From positions 420,142 through 484,141 of the forward strand of contig NW_020290004.1 in assembly GCF_003144195.1 (NCBI RefSeq): a DNA stretch of 64,000 bases, given 5' to 3'. A model generated the notes under the pieces. It had not been told where the DNA came from. It was given only the letters and a program-made list of their open reading frames with translations, and did not search any database. Of the stretch, positions 46,361 through 57,400 are shown one piece after another; positions within the stretch are counted from its first letter, which is position 1, and each line of letters starts with the position of its first letter. The DNA is from Ceraceosorus guamensis. Its lineage: Eukaryota; Basidiomycota; Exobasidiomycetes; Ceraceosorales; Ceraceosoraceae. The position numbers were made by a program, and so were the translations under genes.

Positions 46361-46740
46361 TGTTGCCTAGCTGCCGTTGGGATCGTATGAGCGCCTTCTT
46401 CACGCTCGCCTGCTGTTGGGACTGTATTGAGACGCTTGTCGCCCTCGACAAGCTACTTCACTTGTGTGGAGCCAGGCAAGATCAGCTGGAGCTGCTGATG
46501 AGGGCACCCCTTGAGTGGGAAAGCCACCAACAGCATTGCTGGGAGGTCTATTGTGCACTTCTTGCAGATGTCGATGAGTTCATCACAGCGCGAGCAAGAT
46601 GGACCATTGCAAAGCTCCCTCTGGGCCTTGCGGATCTCTTTGTGGCAGAGCTCCTGATGGTGCAGCCACTCGTGCACCCTCTCCTTGCTGCAAATTGCGT
46701 GAGCTCTAACTCCATCGCTCAGCATGTTTCTGCTCCTCAA
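46360..46740 (-). pseudogene. Decayed coding fragment; partial inverted copy of 52.1 kb
   Basis: The plus-strand text around 46440-46560 is the reverse complement of a diverged copy at about 52070-52210. Shared features: the phrase reading GGTGGCTTTCCCACTCAAGG in one and its complement in the other, a CAGCTCCAGCTGATCTTGCC block, and TGGCTCCA-ACAAGTGAAG. The minus-strand piece reads IRKAQRELC and similar helical text and also resembles the next fragment (46887-47010) over about 110 bp. Stops interrupt every long frame. Confidence 0.65.
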
Positions 46741-47270
46741 GTCCTTGGATAAACGTGGTGAAGTGCAGAACCTTGCGCAGGACTTGAGCGCCGATGGCGT
46801 CTACCTCCTCAATCTTGCAGTGGGCCATCTTCTCTTGGTGGCTCTTCTCCACCTTGGCCTGCCAGTCGAGGCATTTGCTCAAGGAGACCTTGCAAAGCTC
46901 CCTCTGCGCCTTGCGGGTCTCTTGGTGGCAGAGCTCCTGATGGTTCAGCCACTCATGCACCGTCTCCTTGCTGCAAATTGCGTGAGCTCTGATGCCATTT
47001 CTCAGCATGTTGACGATGCGGGCGACTGCGCGCAACATCTCCACAAATGTGTCTTGAATCAGGTCCCCAGTGTGCTTGAGGACCTTGGCAGCCTGACGCT
47101 GTTGCTGCTCAACAACTTTGATGGACGTCTTGAACTGCTTGTCTAGCTTCTGGCGGTATTCAAGGTTGAACATCTCGCAGCTCTTGCTACCTTGCTCTTT
47201 GTTTGTCAAAATTCCTGCTTTAACGGTCGCCCACAGGTATGCTTCAGCCACCTTGATGCAGTCCTAGTTG
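46706..47270 (-). pseudogene. Decayed coiled-coil fragment
   Basis: A 181-residue minus-strand frame (47251-46706) with helical, Gln/Glu/Lys-rich text (EYRQKLDKQFKTSIKVVEQQ, HQETRKAQRELCKVSLSK, LRKVLHFTTFIQGLEEQ). The frame continues upstream through one TAG to the edge of the assembly gap. About 110 bp (46887-47010) is a near duplicate of 46609-46728, period about 283 bp. CpG-poor. Parent gene not recognised. Confidence 0.6.
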
Positions 47271-47299
47271 ACCCTTTGAACTAGTGCTGCAGCATTTGT

Positions 47300-47489
47300 N
47301 NNNNNNNNNNNNNNNNNNNNNNNNNNNNNNNNNNNNNNNNNNNNNNNNNNNNNNNNNNNNNNNNNNNNNNNNNNNNNNNNNNNNNNNNNNNNNNNNNNNN
47401 NNNNNNNNNNNNNNNNNNNNNNNNNNNNNNNNNNNNNNNNNNNNNNNNNNNNNNNNNNNNNNNNNNNNNNNNNNNNNNNNNNNNNNNNN
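47300..47489. other. Assembly gap, 190 N
   Basis: Run of 190 undetermined bases. The 33 bases immediately before it (47267-47299) are identical to the 33 bases immediately after it (47490-47522), both beginning GTTGACCCTTTGAACTAGTG, so the two contig ends probably overlap and the gap is likely artificial, or else a tandem repeat was collapsed. Confidence 0.95.
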
Positions 47490-47830
47490 GTTGACCCTTT
47501 GAACTAGTGCTGCAGCATTTGTTTGTACCGCATCGATGAGCTGCCAGCTTGCTCTTTGCTTGTTGGAAGTTCTGCTTTGACGGTTGCGGCGCCCGTCACC
47601 TGCACCTGAGGAGGCTGAGGCTTCTGCAGCCTATTCTCCAACTCCTCGTTCTCCTTGCGCAGAGAAGCAAGATCCATACGCTCGCAAAGAGAAAGAAGCA
47701 CAGCTTCATGTTTGGCCTTGAGCAAGCTGACCTCCTCACTGAAGGCGGAGCTGAGACGCTGCAGCTCCTCGTGCTTGTCAGCAATGATCTGCTGGGTCTG
47801 AGCGTGGAGCGCATGCCGGGGGAGCGTCGA
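47490..47830 (-). pseudogene. Decayed coiled-coil fragment
   Basis: Minus-strand frame 47725-47504 reads SLRKENEELENRLQKPQPPQ followed by VQVTGAATVKAELP and continues upstream as heptad text with frameshifts (LTSTRSCS-type noise in adjacent frames). Shifting frame once gives continuity across the gap-flanking repeat into the fragment on the other side. CpG-poor; probably the same decayed gene as 46706-47270. Confidence 0.55.
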
Positions 47831-47940
47831 AAAGAGTGTGTTTGCGAAAAGAGCGTGCTGAATGAGTGTTGTTTGTGAAAAGAGTGTCGTGCTGAGTGAG
47901 CATTGTTTGTGAAAAGAGTGTGCTTAAAGAGCGTGGTGTT
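47820..47940. repeat. Imperfect tandem repeat, about 30-35 bp unit
   Basis: Three to four diverged copies of a TTGTGAAAAGAGTGT-GTGCTGA-TGAG unit (for example near 47838, 47868 and 47905). Noncoding in appearance. Confidence 0.75.
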
Positions 47941-47999
47941 CGAGTTCGATGTCAAGAGAGAGTGTGTGTTATGGTTGGGTCCTGGAGGGGAGGTGCGAG

Positions 48000-48120
48000 C
48001 CCAAGGCATCTTTAGCGCATTAGAACTCCTTCTTCACGCTCGCCTGCCATTGGGATTGTATGAGCGCATGCTCCCCCGCCGTCGGGATCGTATGAGCGCA
48101 TCAGAACTCCCTCTTCAAGC
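48000..48120. repeat. Short direct repeat, also near 46.37 kb
   Basis: Phrases TATGAGCGCAT, AGAACTCC-TCTTCA and GGGATCGTATGAGCGC occur at least twice between 48010 and 48110, and a related block (CTGCCGTTGGGATCGTATGA, TTCTTCACGCTCGCCTGC) occurs at 46367-46415, showing that the two decayed zones share source sequence. Confidence 0.75.
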
Positions 48121-48399
48121 TCCCAAAAGGAGCGCAATACCAGGCAATGGTGGCAGCAATGACACGCCTCCCATGCCTTGCATGCTGGCTCATTGCCAGG
48201 TGGAATCTGCTTCCATCTCTCACCCTTCACAGCTGTCTGTTGGAGCACCCTTGCAATGTCAAAGGTCCAGAAGGTTACTGGCAGATGCAAAGATGGCATG
48301 CAGCTATGGGCCAACAGGCCAGGGATGAATCTCTCCAACAGCGCTCGTCATTCACCAGATGCTACATCTATCTTCTAAATTCCGCTTTTTGGCCGTTCA

Positions 48400-49838
48400 T
48401 ACCGCCCGGGACCCTTGCACCTGCTGGGTTGGGCTTGAGAAGCCAAGGCGCAGCAGGATGCAGAGGATGGACGTCTACAACATAGTGAGGTCAGGCCTAG
48501 CTCAAGTGGAGGGAAGCGCACCACGCAGAAGAAGCACCATAGCTTCAACAGACCTTGCAGGCCTGCCAGAGTGGGGCAAAGAGCTATACCTGCTTGGACC
48601 ACTAGTCTGGATAATCCTCCTAGCCTGAGCAACAGCCGCATTGGTAGCAAGGCTGAGAGCTTGAAGACGACAAACAGCAGTTGCATGACTCTTGCATTGC
48701 CCATGCTTTGCTTCTTGGCAGGATTGATGTGAGGTCTGGCAAACTTTCTTTGAGCAGATGGCAAGCTAAACAAGTTCAAGTCAGCTTGTGCTCAAGCACA
48801 GGAAACAGAGCGCTCACTGAAGAGGGATGAGGCCCATCAGTGTCTGGTCAGAGATGCCAGCACACCTTGCTCAGCGTGAAGTCTTCACAGAGCAACCACC
48901 TCTTAAGACCAGGAACACAGTGCGTCTGTCCAATGCCATGTCCAGCCACGCAATGCCGACGCTGGAATTGTCCAAAGAACAGCAGTTCCATGACCTTTGC
49001 GTCCCCCATGCTTGGCCTGTCAGCAGGGTTGACGCAAGGTCTGGCAAACTTTCTTTGCGCGGATGGCAAGCTCATTGTCCCAAAGTCATCTCGTGCGCAA
49101 GCACAGGGAACGCAGCGCTCTTTGGACGGACTGGCATCACTGCCTGACAAGGAGCCAGTGGACTTTGCACATCCTGGGCCTCTCACCGCGCGACCGCTGT
49201 TGGAATCCAGGAATACGGTGCGTCCCTCCACCGCCAGATCGAGCGAAGCTACGCCGACCCTGCAATCGTCAAAACAGTTTGCGCTTGCCCCGCATGACCA
49301 ATCGGAGGGTCAGCGCATTCCTTTGGCGGAACCAGCCAACCTGCCGTTCCCGGCTGCAGTCCCCGAGGCGCAGCCAGGACGAAAGCGTGACCGGAAGTCG
49401 AAGGCCCCTCGCAGGCCCGCCAAACTGGGGGAAGGATCGATACCTGCTCGGACTACTAGTCTGAGCAATCCCCCCAGCCCGAGCAACAGCCGCAGCAGAA
49501 GCGAGGCTGGAAGCTCGAGGACGCTGAGCGACGCTAGTTTCACCGGCAGCGAATATAGCGCCAGATCGCTCGGTGTCGGCGAGCACTCGGTTGACAGCGT
49601 CGAAAGCGCTTCCAGATCCGGCTCTGCAAATTTGCCCTCGCCCAAGGCGAAGCGGTTTGCGGATCGCATCCGCAGCAGAGTATCAAGCCTTGCGAGCGTA
49701 CGGAGTCGTCGACAGAGCTCGAAGTCTGCTTCTGAGCACGACGGGCTGAGCGAGCAAAAGTCTGCGTTAGTCTGGTGTGCTGGTGTTGTGTGTGTGTGTG
49801 TGTGTGTGTGTTTGACCAGCAAGAGTAGAGCAAGTTGA
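48400..49838 (+). pseudogene. Tandem partial duplicate: CpG-depleted copies beside a CpG-rich Ser/Arg-rich tail
   Basis: Two related segments about 300 bp apart (for example GGTCTGGCAAACTTTCTTTG at 48733 and 49038; AGGAA-AC-GTGCGT at 48911 and 49208). A piece at 48530-48680 also matches 49395-49510. The rightmost copy is CpG-rich and reads as a smooth basic, serine-rich C-terminal tail (SNPPSPSNSRSRSEAGSSRT, RFADRIRSRVSSLASVRSRR) up to about 49760; in the left copies the CpGs are replaced by TG/CA and stops appear. The tail could be the last exon of a once-functional coiled-coil gene. The frame then runs into a (GT)n tract. Confidence 0.65.
49787..49812. repeat. (GT)n dinucleotide repeat
   Basis: About 11 GT units. 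Predicted residues from it (Cys-Val runs) in the plus frame show that the frame is no longer a true coding region here. Confidence 0.95.
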
Positions 49839-49839
49839 A

Positions 49840-50800
49840 GACAGTGGGCATGTCCTGCAGTCAGCCACCAGTAAGACTGCTATGAAGGAACTAGACAAAG
49901 TCAGCACCAAAGTTGGACAGCACAGATGTGAGTTGCTTCAACCAACAGCACAAAGCACGGTACTTGTTTGCGCGCAACGTTCTGCGGAAAGCGAATTTGC
50001 AGGTGCCAGGAGCTGGCTCGGGCGTTGTAGTTGAAGGACCGACCAAATCTGAGGGCTGGTGAGCCATGGAGCCCCTCTTCAACATGGACCCTTTCCAGGC
50101 AGGGCTGCTAGCAGGCCAAATCTGGCACAGGTTTGATTGCCAAATGCGCACACCTTGGCTGATGTAGGTGACATCAAGCAAAATGCAAGCATAACAGAAC
50201 CTTCAATGGCACCGCGTGGCAGCAGCAGCTTTGCGCTTGCAATGCATGCAAAGTTCTGACTAAAGCTGTATGATAGAGCAGCTCACTGGCAGGAATGACC
50301 ATCACAGCAAACACAAGCCTTGTGTAGAGCAAGACTTGCCACCCTAGTTGTGTGATGCGCTCACTTTGATGATCATGCAGCTGGTTCATGGCTGCTCATG
50401 GCTCCAATTGGAATGGACTCAGAAGCAGTTTTGGTCTGTTCAGCAAGAGATTGAGCCCGTGGACACAATGCTTGTGTGATTCCAGCGCAGCGCGCAATGT
50501 GAAGGTCTTGAGGGAGTCTTGCTCTTGAGACACACAGAGTCCCTTGGTGGTCATCTCCACATCGCGAATGCGAACAGAGCGGGAAACCAGTGCGCTCCCC
50601 AATCTGTATGCTGGTCTCTACTCGCATGTCTCTTCCTGCTACCTTTGCCTCGCCAAATTGTCCGCAGGCTTGGTGCTCAGATGCGCCTTTGCACTTAGGG
50701 TAAGCACGAGTGGGGCCACTCCTCCCAAGCTCAGGTGGCAGAATGCTCCGGCTGGGCCTGGTGCATTGCTACACAAGCTCTCTCTCCTTTCAACCCACTC
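49840..50800 (-). pseudogene. CpG-poor decayed coding DNA
   Basis: Several short minus-strand frames read like protein but are interrupted (for example SVRIRDVEMTTKGLCVSQEQ near 50580-50520, then LHDHQSERITQLGWQVLLYT near 50380-50320). I do not recognise the parent family. Composition is like the rest of 45.5-52.3 kb. Confidence 0.45.
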
Positions 50801-51830
50801 CTGTCAGCTTTCACAATGCACAAGCGGCTGCTGCAGTGCGGTGTTGGTCAGCAGCTTGATGCCAGAACCCTCCGATGGCCCCTCAAGCTCCTCCTGTTGC
50901 CTGTGCTTTTGCAGCAGAGTTTGAAAAGCTGCGTACAGCTTGCTGCCGGGCACACGCAATGACGCCACTGGCAGGCACGAGGGGCTAGTGGTGGGAGATA
51001 CCTTTGGTGAAGGTGCTCCAGAAGGGCCAGCAGAGGACCCGGGGTCCTGTGTAGCGGGCATGCCCAACGGCTTGTAGGGAGGGATTGGGCGAGGCTATGT
51101 TGGAAATGTGGATCGAGCAAGTCAGGGTCAGCCACTACAAAACGATCGCTTCGAGGTAATTGGACGATGGAGTGGTACTTACCTGAAGAGCCGCATACAA
51201 TTTCACCCCGCGCAGCTTGCTGCCGGGCACGCGCAATGACGCCACTGGCAGGCGCAAAGGGCTTGTGGTTGGCAAGGTTTGCAAAGCAGGTGCGGCAGAT
51301 GGTGGTCCAGACCCAGAGCCTTTGGCGACCGGCATGCCTGATGGTTGGAAAGAGGGAATAAAAGAGGGAATACAACGAGGCTGTGTTGGGAATGTGGAGC
51401 GAGCAAGTCAGGGTCAGCCACAACAAAGGTAACATCGACGGCACCGGCAGCAATGGGAAAGCAAACAAGTGATGGTGAATGCCGAGGGAGACAACATTGA
51501 TTTGTTTCAAGAGAGAGGGGGCAACCTCTTTGCGGACAACAACAGCCACAGAATCAGAGCAGCCACTTCTCAAGCAATACTCACAACCTTTGAAGGTGTT
51601 GCGGGAGATGTCTTCTTGGCCTGGTGCAGAGCCCAACTCTGCTGGGCAAGCAGGGTTGACTGTTGCGGGGAAGCCCCAAAAAATGGCTCCATGGCTGTCA
51701 GGCCAAGACTTGCCATTTGCTGCTTGGCGACCTCCACCTCGCTGGGTTTGGGCTCTTCTGAGCTTGCCCACTCATTGGACAGGTCAAAGCTTGGTGAGTC
51801 ATTTGTGGGGTTTGACATGTTGGACATTTT
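50800..51830 (-). pseudogene. Decayed multi-exon coding DNA with internal duplication
   Basis: A plausible first exon begins at an ATG near 51827 on the minus strand (MSNMSNPTNDSPSFDLSNEW, acidic) and runs to a donor-like site near 51590. Two further segments, about 51345-51180 and 51070-50850, both contain LPVASLRVPGSKL and are duplicates with a period of about 281 bp; the second continues KLYAAFQTLLQKHRQQEELE. CpG-poor with disrupted frames in between. The architecture (acidic start, Pro/Ser linker, coiled coil) resembles the coiled-coil genes elsewhere in the window, but homology is not established. Confidence 0.5.
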
Positions 51831-51899
51831 GCAAGATTGTGTTGGGAGCAATTTGGGATGAGTGGGGGAAGGCAGGATTGATGAGTGCGCTTGTGACTT

Positions 51900-52300
51900 G
51901 ACTGGTAGCGCCCTGCACTGTGCGAATGGACTTTGATACTCCATCTTGCTTGCGTTGTGACCAAGTCATCCACATCCACCAGAAGTTGATGATGGGAGCC
52001 TACACTGGAGTTCTGATTGTACCCTGCGCTGTGCAAACAGACTTCAGTGGTCCATGTTGCTTGCATTGTGACAAGCTCATCCCCAGCCATAAGAAGTCCA
52101 CAACGCATCTCTCAGCAATGTCATTGGTGGCTTTCCCACTCAAGGCGCACCCTCAGCAGCTCCAGCTGATCTTGCCTGGCTCCATACAAGTGAAGCAGCT
52201 TGTCTGGGGCAACAAGGTTTTTGAGAGCAAGCTCCACCAGAATGGCATCCTGAGGAGACATGTGCCGCTCGTTGTTGGTGAAGTTGCGCAATGAGGTCCA
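51900..52300 (-). pseudogene. Decayed coding fragment, inverted partner of 46.4 kb
   Basis: On the minus strand the text reads LRNFTNNERHMSPQDAILVE, then LLHLYGARQDQLELL and LEWESHQ before breaking; the 46.4-kb copy reads LLHLCGARQDQLELL and LEWESHQ on the plus strand. Family not recognised. This is the right edge of the decayed zone; CpG density recovers at about 52300. Confidence 0.6.
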
Positions 52301-52682
52301 GGCAGACGACCACCACTAGACATGTTCACACACTTCCAAGCCCGCCGCCTATGCCACGTACCCGTCTAGGTACGTACCACTCTGACTTTGACGTGCATTT
52401 AGCTGCAGCTTCGAGTCGATGCATGCATTCACGCGAGTCTTTCTCCCGCATCGCATCGCCGGAAGCGCGCGCAGTGGGATGCGAGCCAGGAGGATCAGAA
52501 GAATTGAAGCGCAAATTGTGAAAAATTACGGATCCAAATTCAGACGCGAAATCTCCCTCCACTCCTCATCACCAGCCTTCTGATTCATCGTCGCGAGTCT
52601 GCTTTGCTGCGACCGATACGACGTCACGCTCCACGCTGAAGCTGCTCTACAGGTCAAGCAAAGCGCTCACTCCTCTTTCAAG
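52301..52682. other. Upstream region of ADE13
   Basis: CpG-rich, no coding content recognised. Marks the sharp return to normal composition immediately before the adenylosuccinate lyase gene. Confidence 0.45.
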
Positions 52683-54498
52683 ATGTCGTCCTTCGAATCC
52701 TGGCAGTCTCCATTGGCGGGGTGAGTTCGGCTGGCAGGCAAGGTGTTCTGCAGCGATCAAGCTGACTGCTCTGCTGCTGCTTGCGCATCTATTCTCCCAC
52801 TCCCTCAGGCGATACGCCTCCAAAGAGATGTCTTTGCTCTTCAGCAATGCCACACGTTTCTCGACTTGGCGCGAGCTTTGGCTCAACTTGGCCATTGCAG
52901 AAAAGGAGCTTGGTCTGCCCATCCCGGACCAAGCTATCGCTGAGATGCGCGACAATCTGAAGCTGAACGAAGAACAGATGAAGGCGGCTGCTGAAGAGGA
53001 GAAGAAGAGAAGGCACGATGTCATGGCTCATGTGCATGTGTTTGGCACCGTCTGCCCCACTGCCGCGCCTTTTGTTCAGTGAGTGATAGGCACATCGGTG
53101 GATGGGTTCGGAGGGGCGGGAGCAGCAAAGAGGCTAGGAGCTCACCAGCACTCCTTGCGACAGCTTGGGCGCTACTTCGTGCTACGTCACCGATAACGGT
53201 GAGTAAGCCGAAGCAGAATGGAAGACTTCGGAGCTCGCTGCTGAATGGACTGCAATCCATGCTCCTCTCCCAGCCGACTTGATTTTCTTGCGTCGTGGGC
53301 TGGACATACTCCTTCCCAAGCTGGCTCTCGTCATCCAGCGTCTGTCCACCTTTGCAGAGAAGTACAAGTCATTGCCTACACTCGGCTTCACCCACATGCA
53401 GCCTGCACAGCTCACCACAGTGGGCAAGCGCGCCACGCTGTGGATTCAGGAGCTGCTCTGGGACCTGCGCAACATTACTCGCGCTAGGGAGGATCTGGGT
53501 TTCAGAGGCGTGAAGGGCACGACGGGTACGCAGGCCAGCTTCTTGCAGCTCTTTGATGGTGATCACGATAAAGTGGAAGCGCTGGATGAGAGGGTCACGC
53601 AGCTGTTCGACTTTCCTTACGCCATGCCCGTCACCGGACAGACCTACAGCCGCAAGGTCGACATCGATGTCCTCTCGCCTCTAGCGTCATTTGCAGCCAG
53701 TGCCACCAAGATGGCGACTGACATTCGGCTGCTGTGCCACCTGAAGGAGATTGAGGAACCCTTTGAGAAGGATCAGATTGGTAGCTCGGCCATGGCGTAC
53801 AAGAGGAACCCTATGAGGAGCGAGAGGGTTTGCAGTTTGGCGAGGTGGTTGGGCAACATCCTTCACAATGCTCACGAGACGGCTGGCGTGCAGTGGATGG
53901 AGAGGACCTTGGATGATAGGTGAGTCGAACGGGATGCAGGGACAAGACGGACCAGGCGATGGAGAGCCCAGGCGTGGAGCGGGTGACCCTGGCTGGCGGC
54001 GAGCTGACGAGCGCCCCTCCCGCTTGCGCCTACCGCAGCGCCAACCGCCGCTTGACCATTCCCGAGGCATTCTTGACTGCCGACGTTCTGCTCACGCTGC
54101 TGCAAAACATCAGCGAGGGCTTGGTCGTCTATCCAGCCATCATTGCTCGCCGGATCGCTGGCGAGCTGCCGTTCATGGCTACCGAGAACATCATCATGGC
54201 AATGGTGCGAGCAGGGGGTGACAGGCAGATTTGCCATGAGAAGATCCGGGTGTTGTCTCACCAGGCGGCTAGCGTGGTCAAAGAGCAAGGGGGAGAGAAC
54301 GATCTGATAGATCGAGTCAGGAAAGACGAGTACTTCGCACCTATTCACGCGAAATTGGACTCGCTTTTGGACCCTAGGAGCTTTACAGGACGGGCCGAAC
54401 AGCAGGTGGATAGCTTTTTGCAGAAGTGGGTCGAACCGGCTCTCCAGCCGTACAGGGAAGGATTCAAGAATGCCAAGCAGGCTGATCTGGCGGTGTGA
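52683..54498 (+). CDS. ADE13: Adenylosuccinate lyase, 482 aa, 5 exons
   Basis: Cytosolic purine-biosynthesis enzyme that cleaves SAICAR to AICAR plus fumarate and adenylosuccinate to AMP plus fumarate. Exons 52683-52720, 52809-53078, 53164-53198, 53274-53919, 54039-54498; 1449 nt, closing to 482 residues, the same length as the yeast enzyme. Exon 1 encodes only [12 protein letters not shown] plus part of a Gly codon. Landmarks in order: [29 protein letters not shown] (catalytic His region), the 35-nt exon 3 giving [29 protein letters not shown], and the superfamily signature [16 protein letters not shown] with the flexible-loop serines. The C-terminal domain ends [11 protein letters not shown]. 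Sits directly beside the decayed zone yet is intact. Confidence 0.96.
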
Positions 54499-57400
54499 TA
54501 CGACGGCTTGTACGCGGATAGACAAGGGCGAAATTCAAAAGGGCTGCGACTTTTCAAATGCCAATCGGATTACATGCCGCCTCGTCTAAGTACGCACGCA
54601 GCGCACTCGCTCAGAACCCAAGAACGTTATTCTCGGGCTTGTCACATGTCCGCACTGCAGAACAAGGGTAGTCAGTAGTCAGAAAGGTGTGTCGTTCATG
54701 GTGCGGATCAAGCGTTGAGGCCTCGAGACCATGTGAAAACTAATGTGCAAGGCAGGTGTGTGCGAGCTGGGAGCCGAGTGAGTTGATAATTCTCTAGCAT
54801 CGTCAACAGCAGCAGGCGTCTAGTCGGCAGCGGTTGGCCCTCTTTCAATAGTCGAAAGTGTCCGAGAAGCAGCAGATCTGCTCGAATAATGAGGACCCCG
54901 GCGATATGAAGAACGTTTGCATCGTATGCCTCCACAGGACTTCAGACCATTCCGAGACCAAACGCTCAGGTCATGGGTAGCACAGCTCGTCACTCACTGC
55001 ACTTTCGATCTCAGGCAGCACGTATCGCGATCAGGCCTGGCAGTGTGTATTGCGATCAGAATTCAGAAGGTGAGCCTGTCCGGCGAGGTGCATTTGCGAA
55101 TGTTGGTGCTGGATCGCGATTCCGAAAGCTGTTGTGGAAATCGCACGAAGGAAGACTGCAGCTACTCGGAAGGAGCAAGTGCACTTCGACTTTTCGACTG
55201 CACACGCTCTCGCCTTTCTCGCTTCAACGCCCCGCCTCACAACGCCATGCACGTCTTTCGACCTTCCAAATTGAACAACACGATCAGCAAGAGCGTTTTC
55301 CTTATAACTTCCCAAAGGGTTTCGGAGGAATTCAGAAGTCTAGGATAGCGTTGTCCGGGACGACAAATTACCAGGGACGCAAGACCGGTAGCCCGTACCC
55401 GAGACTGTGCACTCTCAACGCCCAGAATCAGGTGTGTAGCCAGCGCCACATCATTCGATTCCTAGGGTCACCTAGCAATTGAGTACGCACAGAGGTCTAC
55501 GTGCACACCGGCGCCTGCTTCCACTTTGAGAGTGCGCCGAGCACACAGGCAGTCCATCAAAAGTGCATGGACCCTGACTGGTTCACAAGAGCAGATCGCA
55601 ACATCTCTGTCACAACCAGCAACGAGCCACATCTCACTGCCCGCATCACGCTGCAGTTGCTCGAACAGCTCTTTCGTCTCGGAGTTAACAGCGTGACTTA
55701 TGAGCAGCGAGGAAGGGGAATTGTGCGCCAAATGCAACACTTAACGCAGATTTTACCCCCTTGCTTTGCGGTTTCGGGCTTCTACGCGCTTAGAAATTCC
55801 GACCGCTGTAGGCGATACCTCAGCGGCTCGGGCCCGCTGAGTCGCTGCCAATAGGTGCGCAAGTGTGAGTCGAGTAGTCTTACCGGTCATGGGGAGCCTT
55901 CTGCTGTGCATGAGCCTCTCACCCTTCAGATCCAGTTCTGCACGTCAAGCGCCTTGGCCTTCAGTGCGGGCGAAGTAGATCGATGCTACAGCGGCAGTGC
56001 GATTGTGGTCACGTCTCGTCACTCGGCCATTAGCGCGTTTGCCTGAGGTGGCGTATCCGCACCCGCGACTAACGTGACCGCTCGAGGCCAAATTATGGAC
56101 ACACTCGCCTTTCAATCAAGGCACTACTCAGAATGCGCAAGATGGCCTGTACTGCTCGGCAGTTGGAGCTTGGCAGGCCGGTCAACAGCTACATCTCAGG
56201 ATCCTGCATGAAGCAATTTCGAGTCTGCCAGTGTCTGCAGATCTGGCATGTGGCGTTCGAGCTCCGAACATGCTTCTGATCTGCTGGTCGTCAGCGGTCA
56301 GAAATGTTTCGTTCCCGGCAAGAAAGGGCACTCTGGTGGCAGAACAGCCTGGCATTGGATTACGCGGCCTATCAAGCCCCGCCGCCACTTTGACGAAGCG
56401 GTCCGGGAGCAAGTCTGAGCAAATCATCAATCAAGCATTCGTTTGTGATTGCACAGAGGCTCAAGTACGCCATCAATCGTTCGGGAGCAAGCGCTGAGAC
56501 TTACACAGGCGACACATATCGAAGACAGTCTACGATCCATGACGCCCTCCAAGCATGCCTGGCAGCATTGCGTGACTACGATGCAGATTAGGGGAGCCCT
56601 TCTTAATCGTAAGTACCACTGCTTAAGTGCTGCTGTGTTTCCTTTCGCATGCTGTGGCGCAATAAGCGCTCTTTCGATGCGGGACCGCCGTGACGAACTC
56701 CACAAAATGCTCAATCACGCCATACATTCGATATCCTCATGTGTCGGTAGCTCCTTGGGCAAGCTCGCTCACGACCACAACTACTCGTCGTGCTTTGGGG
56801 AAAGGCGTTTCCTCTGAAGATGCGTATCTCAGGCGAGTGATGGAATGATTTGGCAACGCAGGCGCGCGGACCGTCGACTACTACCTCCCACAGGTCTTAT
56901 CTCCAGGGCGCTGTAGAAACCGTCGAGCGCAGCAAGCGGATCGGTCGCTCGCACTGCTTGCAAGGAAAGGGTTGGTGATGAGCGTGGCTCAGAGACCGAG
57001 CCATACGGGCTCTGCACAGTATGTGTCACTGCGATCAATCGCATGAGTGTTTCATACCCGTTCATGGGCATCACAGTAACGTCGCATAGAGTCGTCACCG
57101 GGTCACCAACCAGCGCCAGCTGTTCCGGCCTTGGCGGAATTCTTGCTCTTTGTGATTCTTTCTTCAGTGGTCAAGGAGACAGTATCACCGGGAAGGGGAT
57201 GGGCGGCAGCTGCACAAATAGACACTCTCTTCCGGATCTAGAGATTGCTACATTGATCGACACCGACAGTTATGCCGACATCCATCCTCCGTCATTCCTG
57301 ATACGGTGTGGTGTGGGACTTGATCGACTCCAACTCCGACGACCGCAGCTCCACCATCCCGGCTCAAACTGGGCCGATGGTAGTCGTGTTCGTGCCGCTT

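Noticed and set aside
47284-47502. Open frame spanning the N gap
   Set aside because: Mostly undetermined residues; an artefact of the gap.
54973-55482. 169-codon frame in the ADE13 to KEP-like gene 2 interval
   Set aside because: No recognisable content and overlapping frames of similar quality on both strands.
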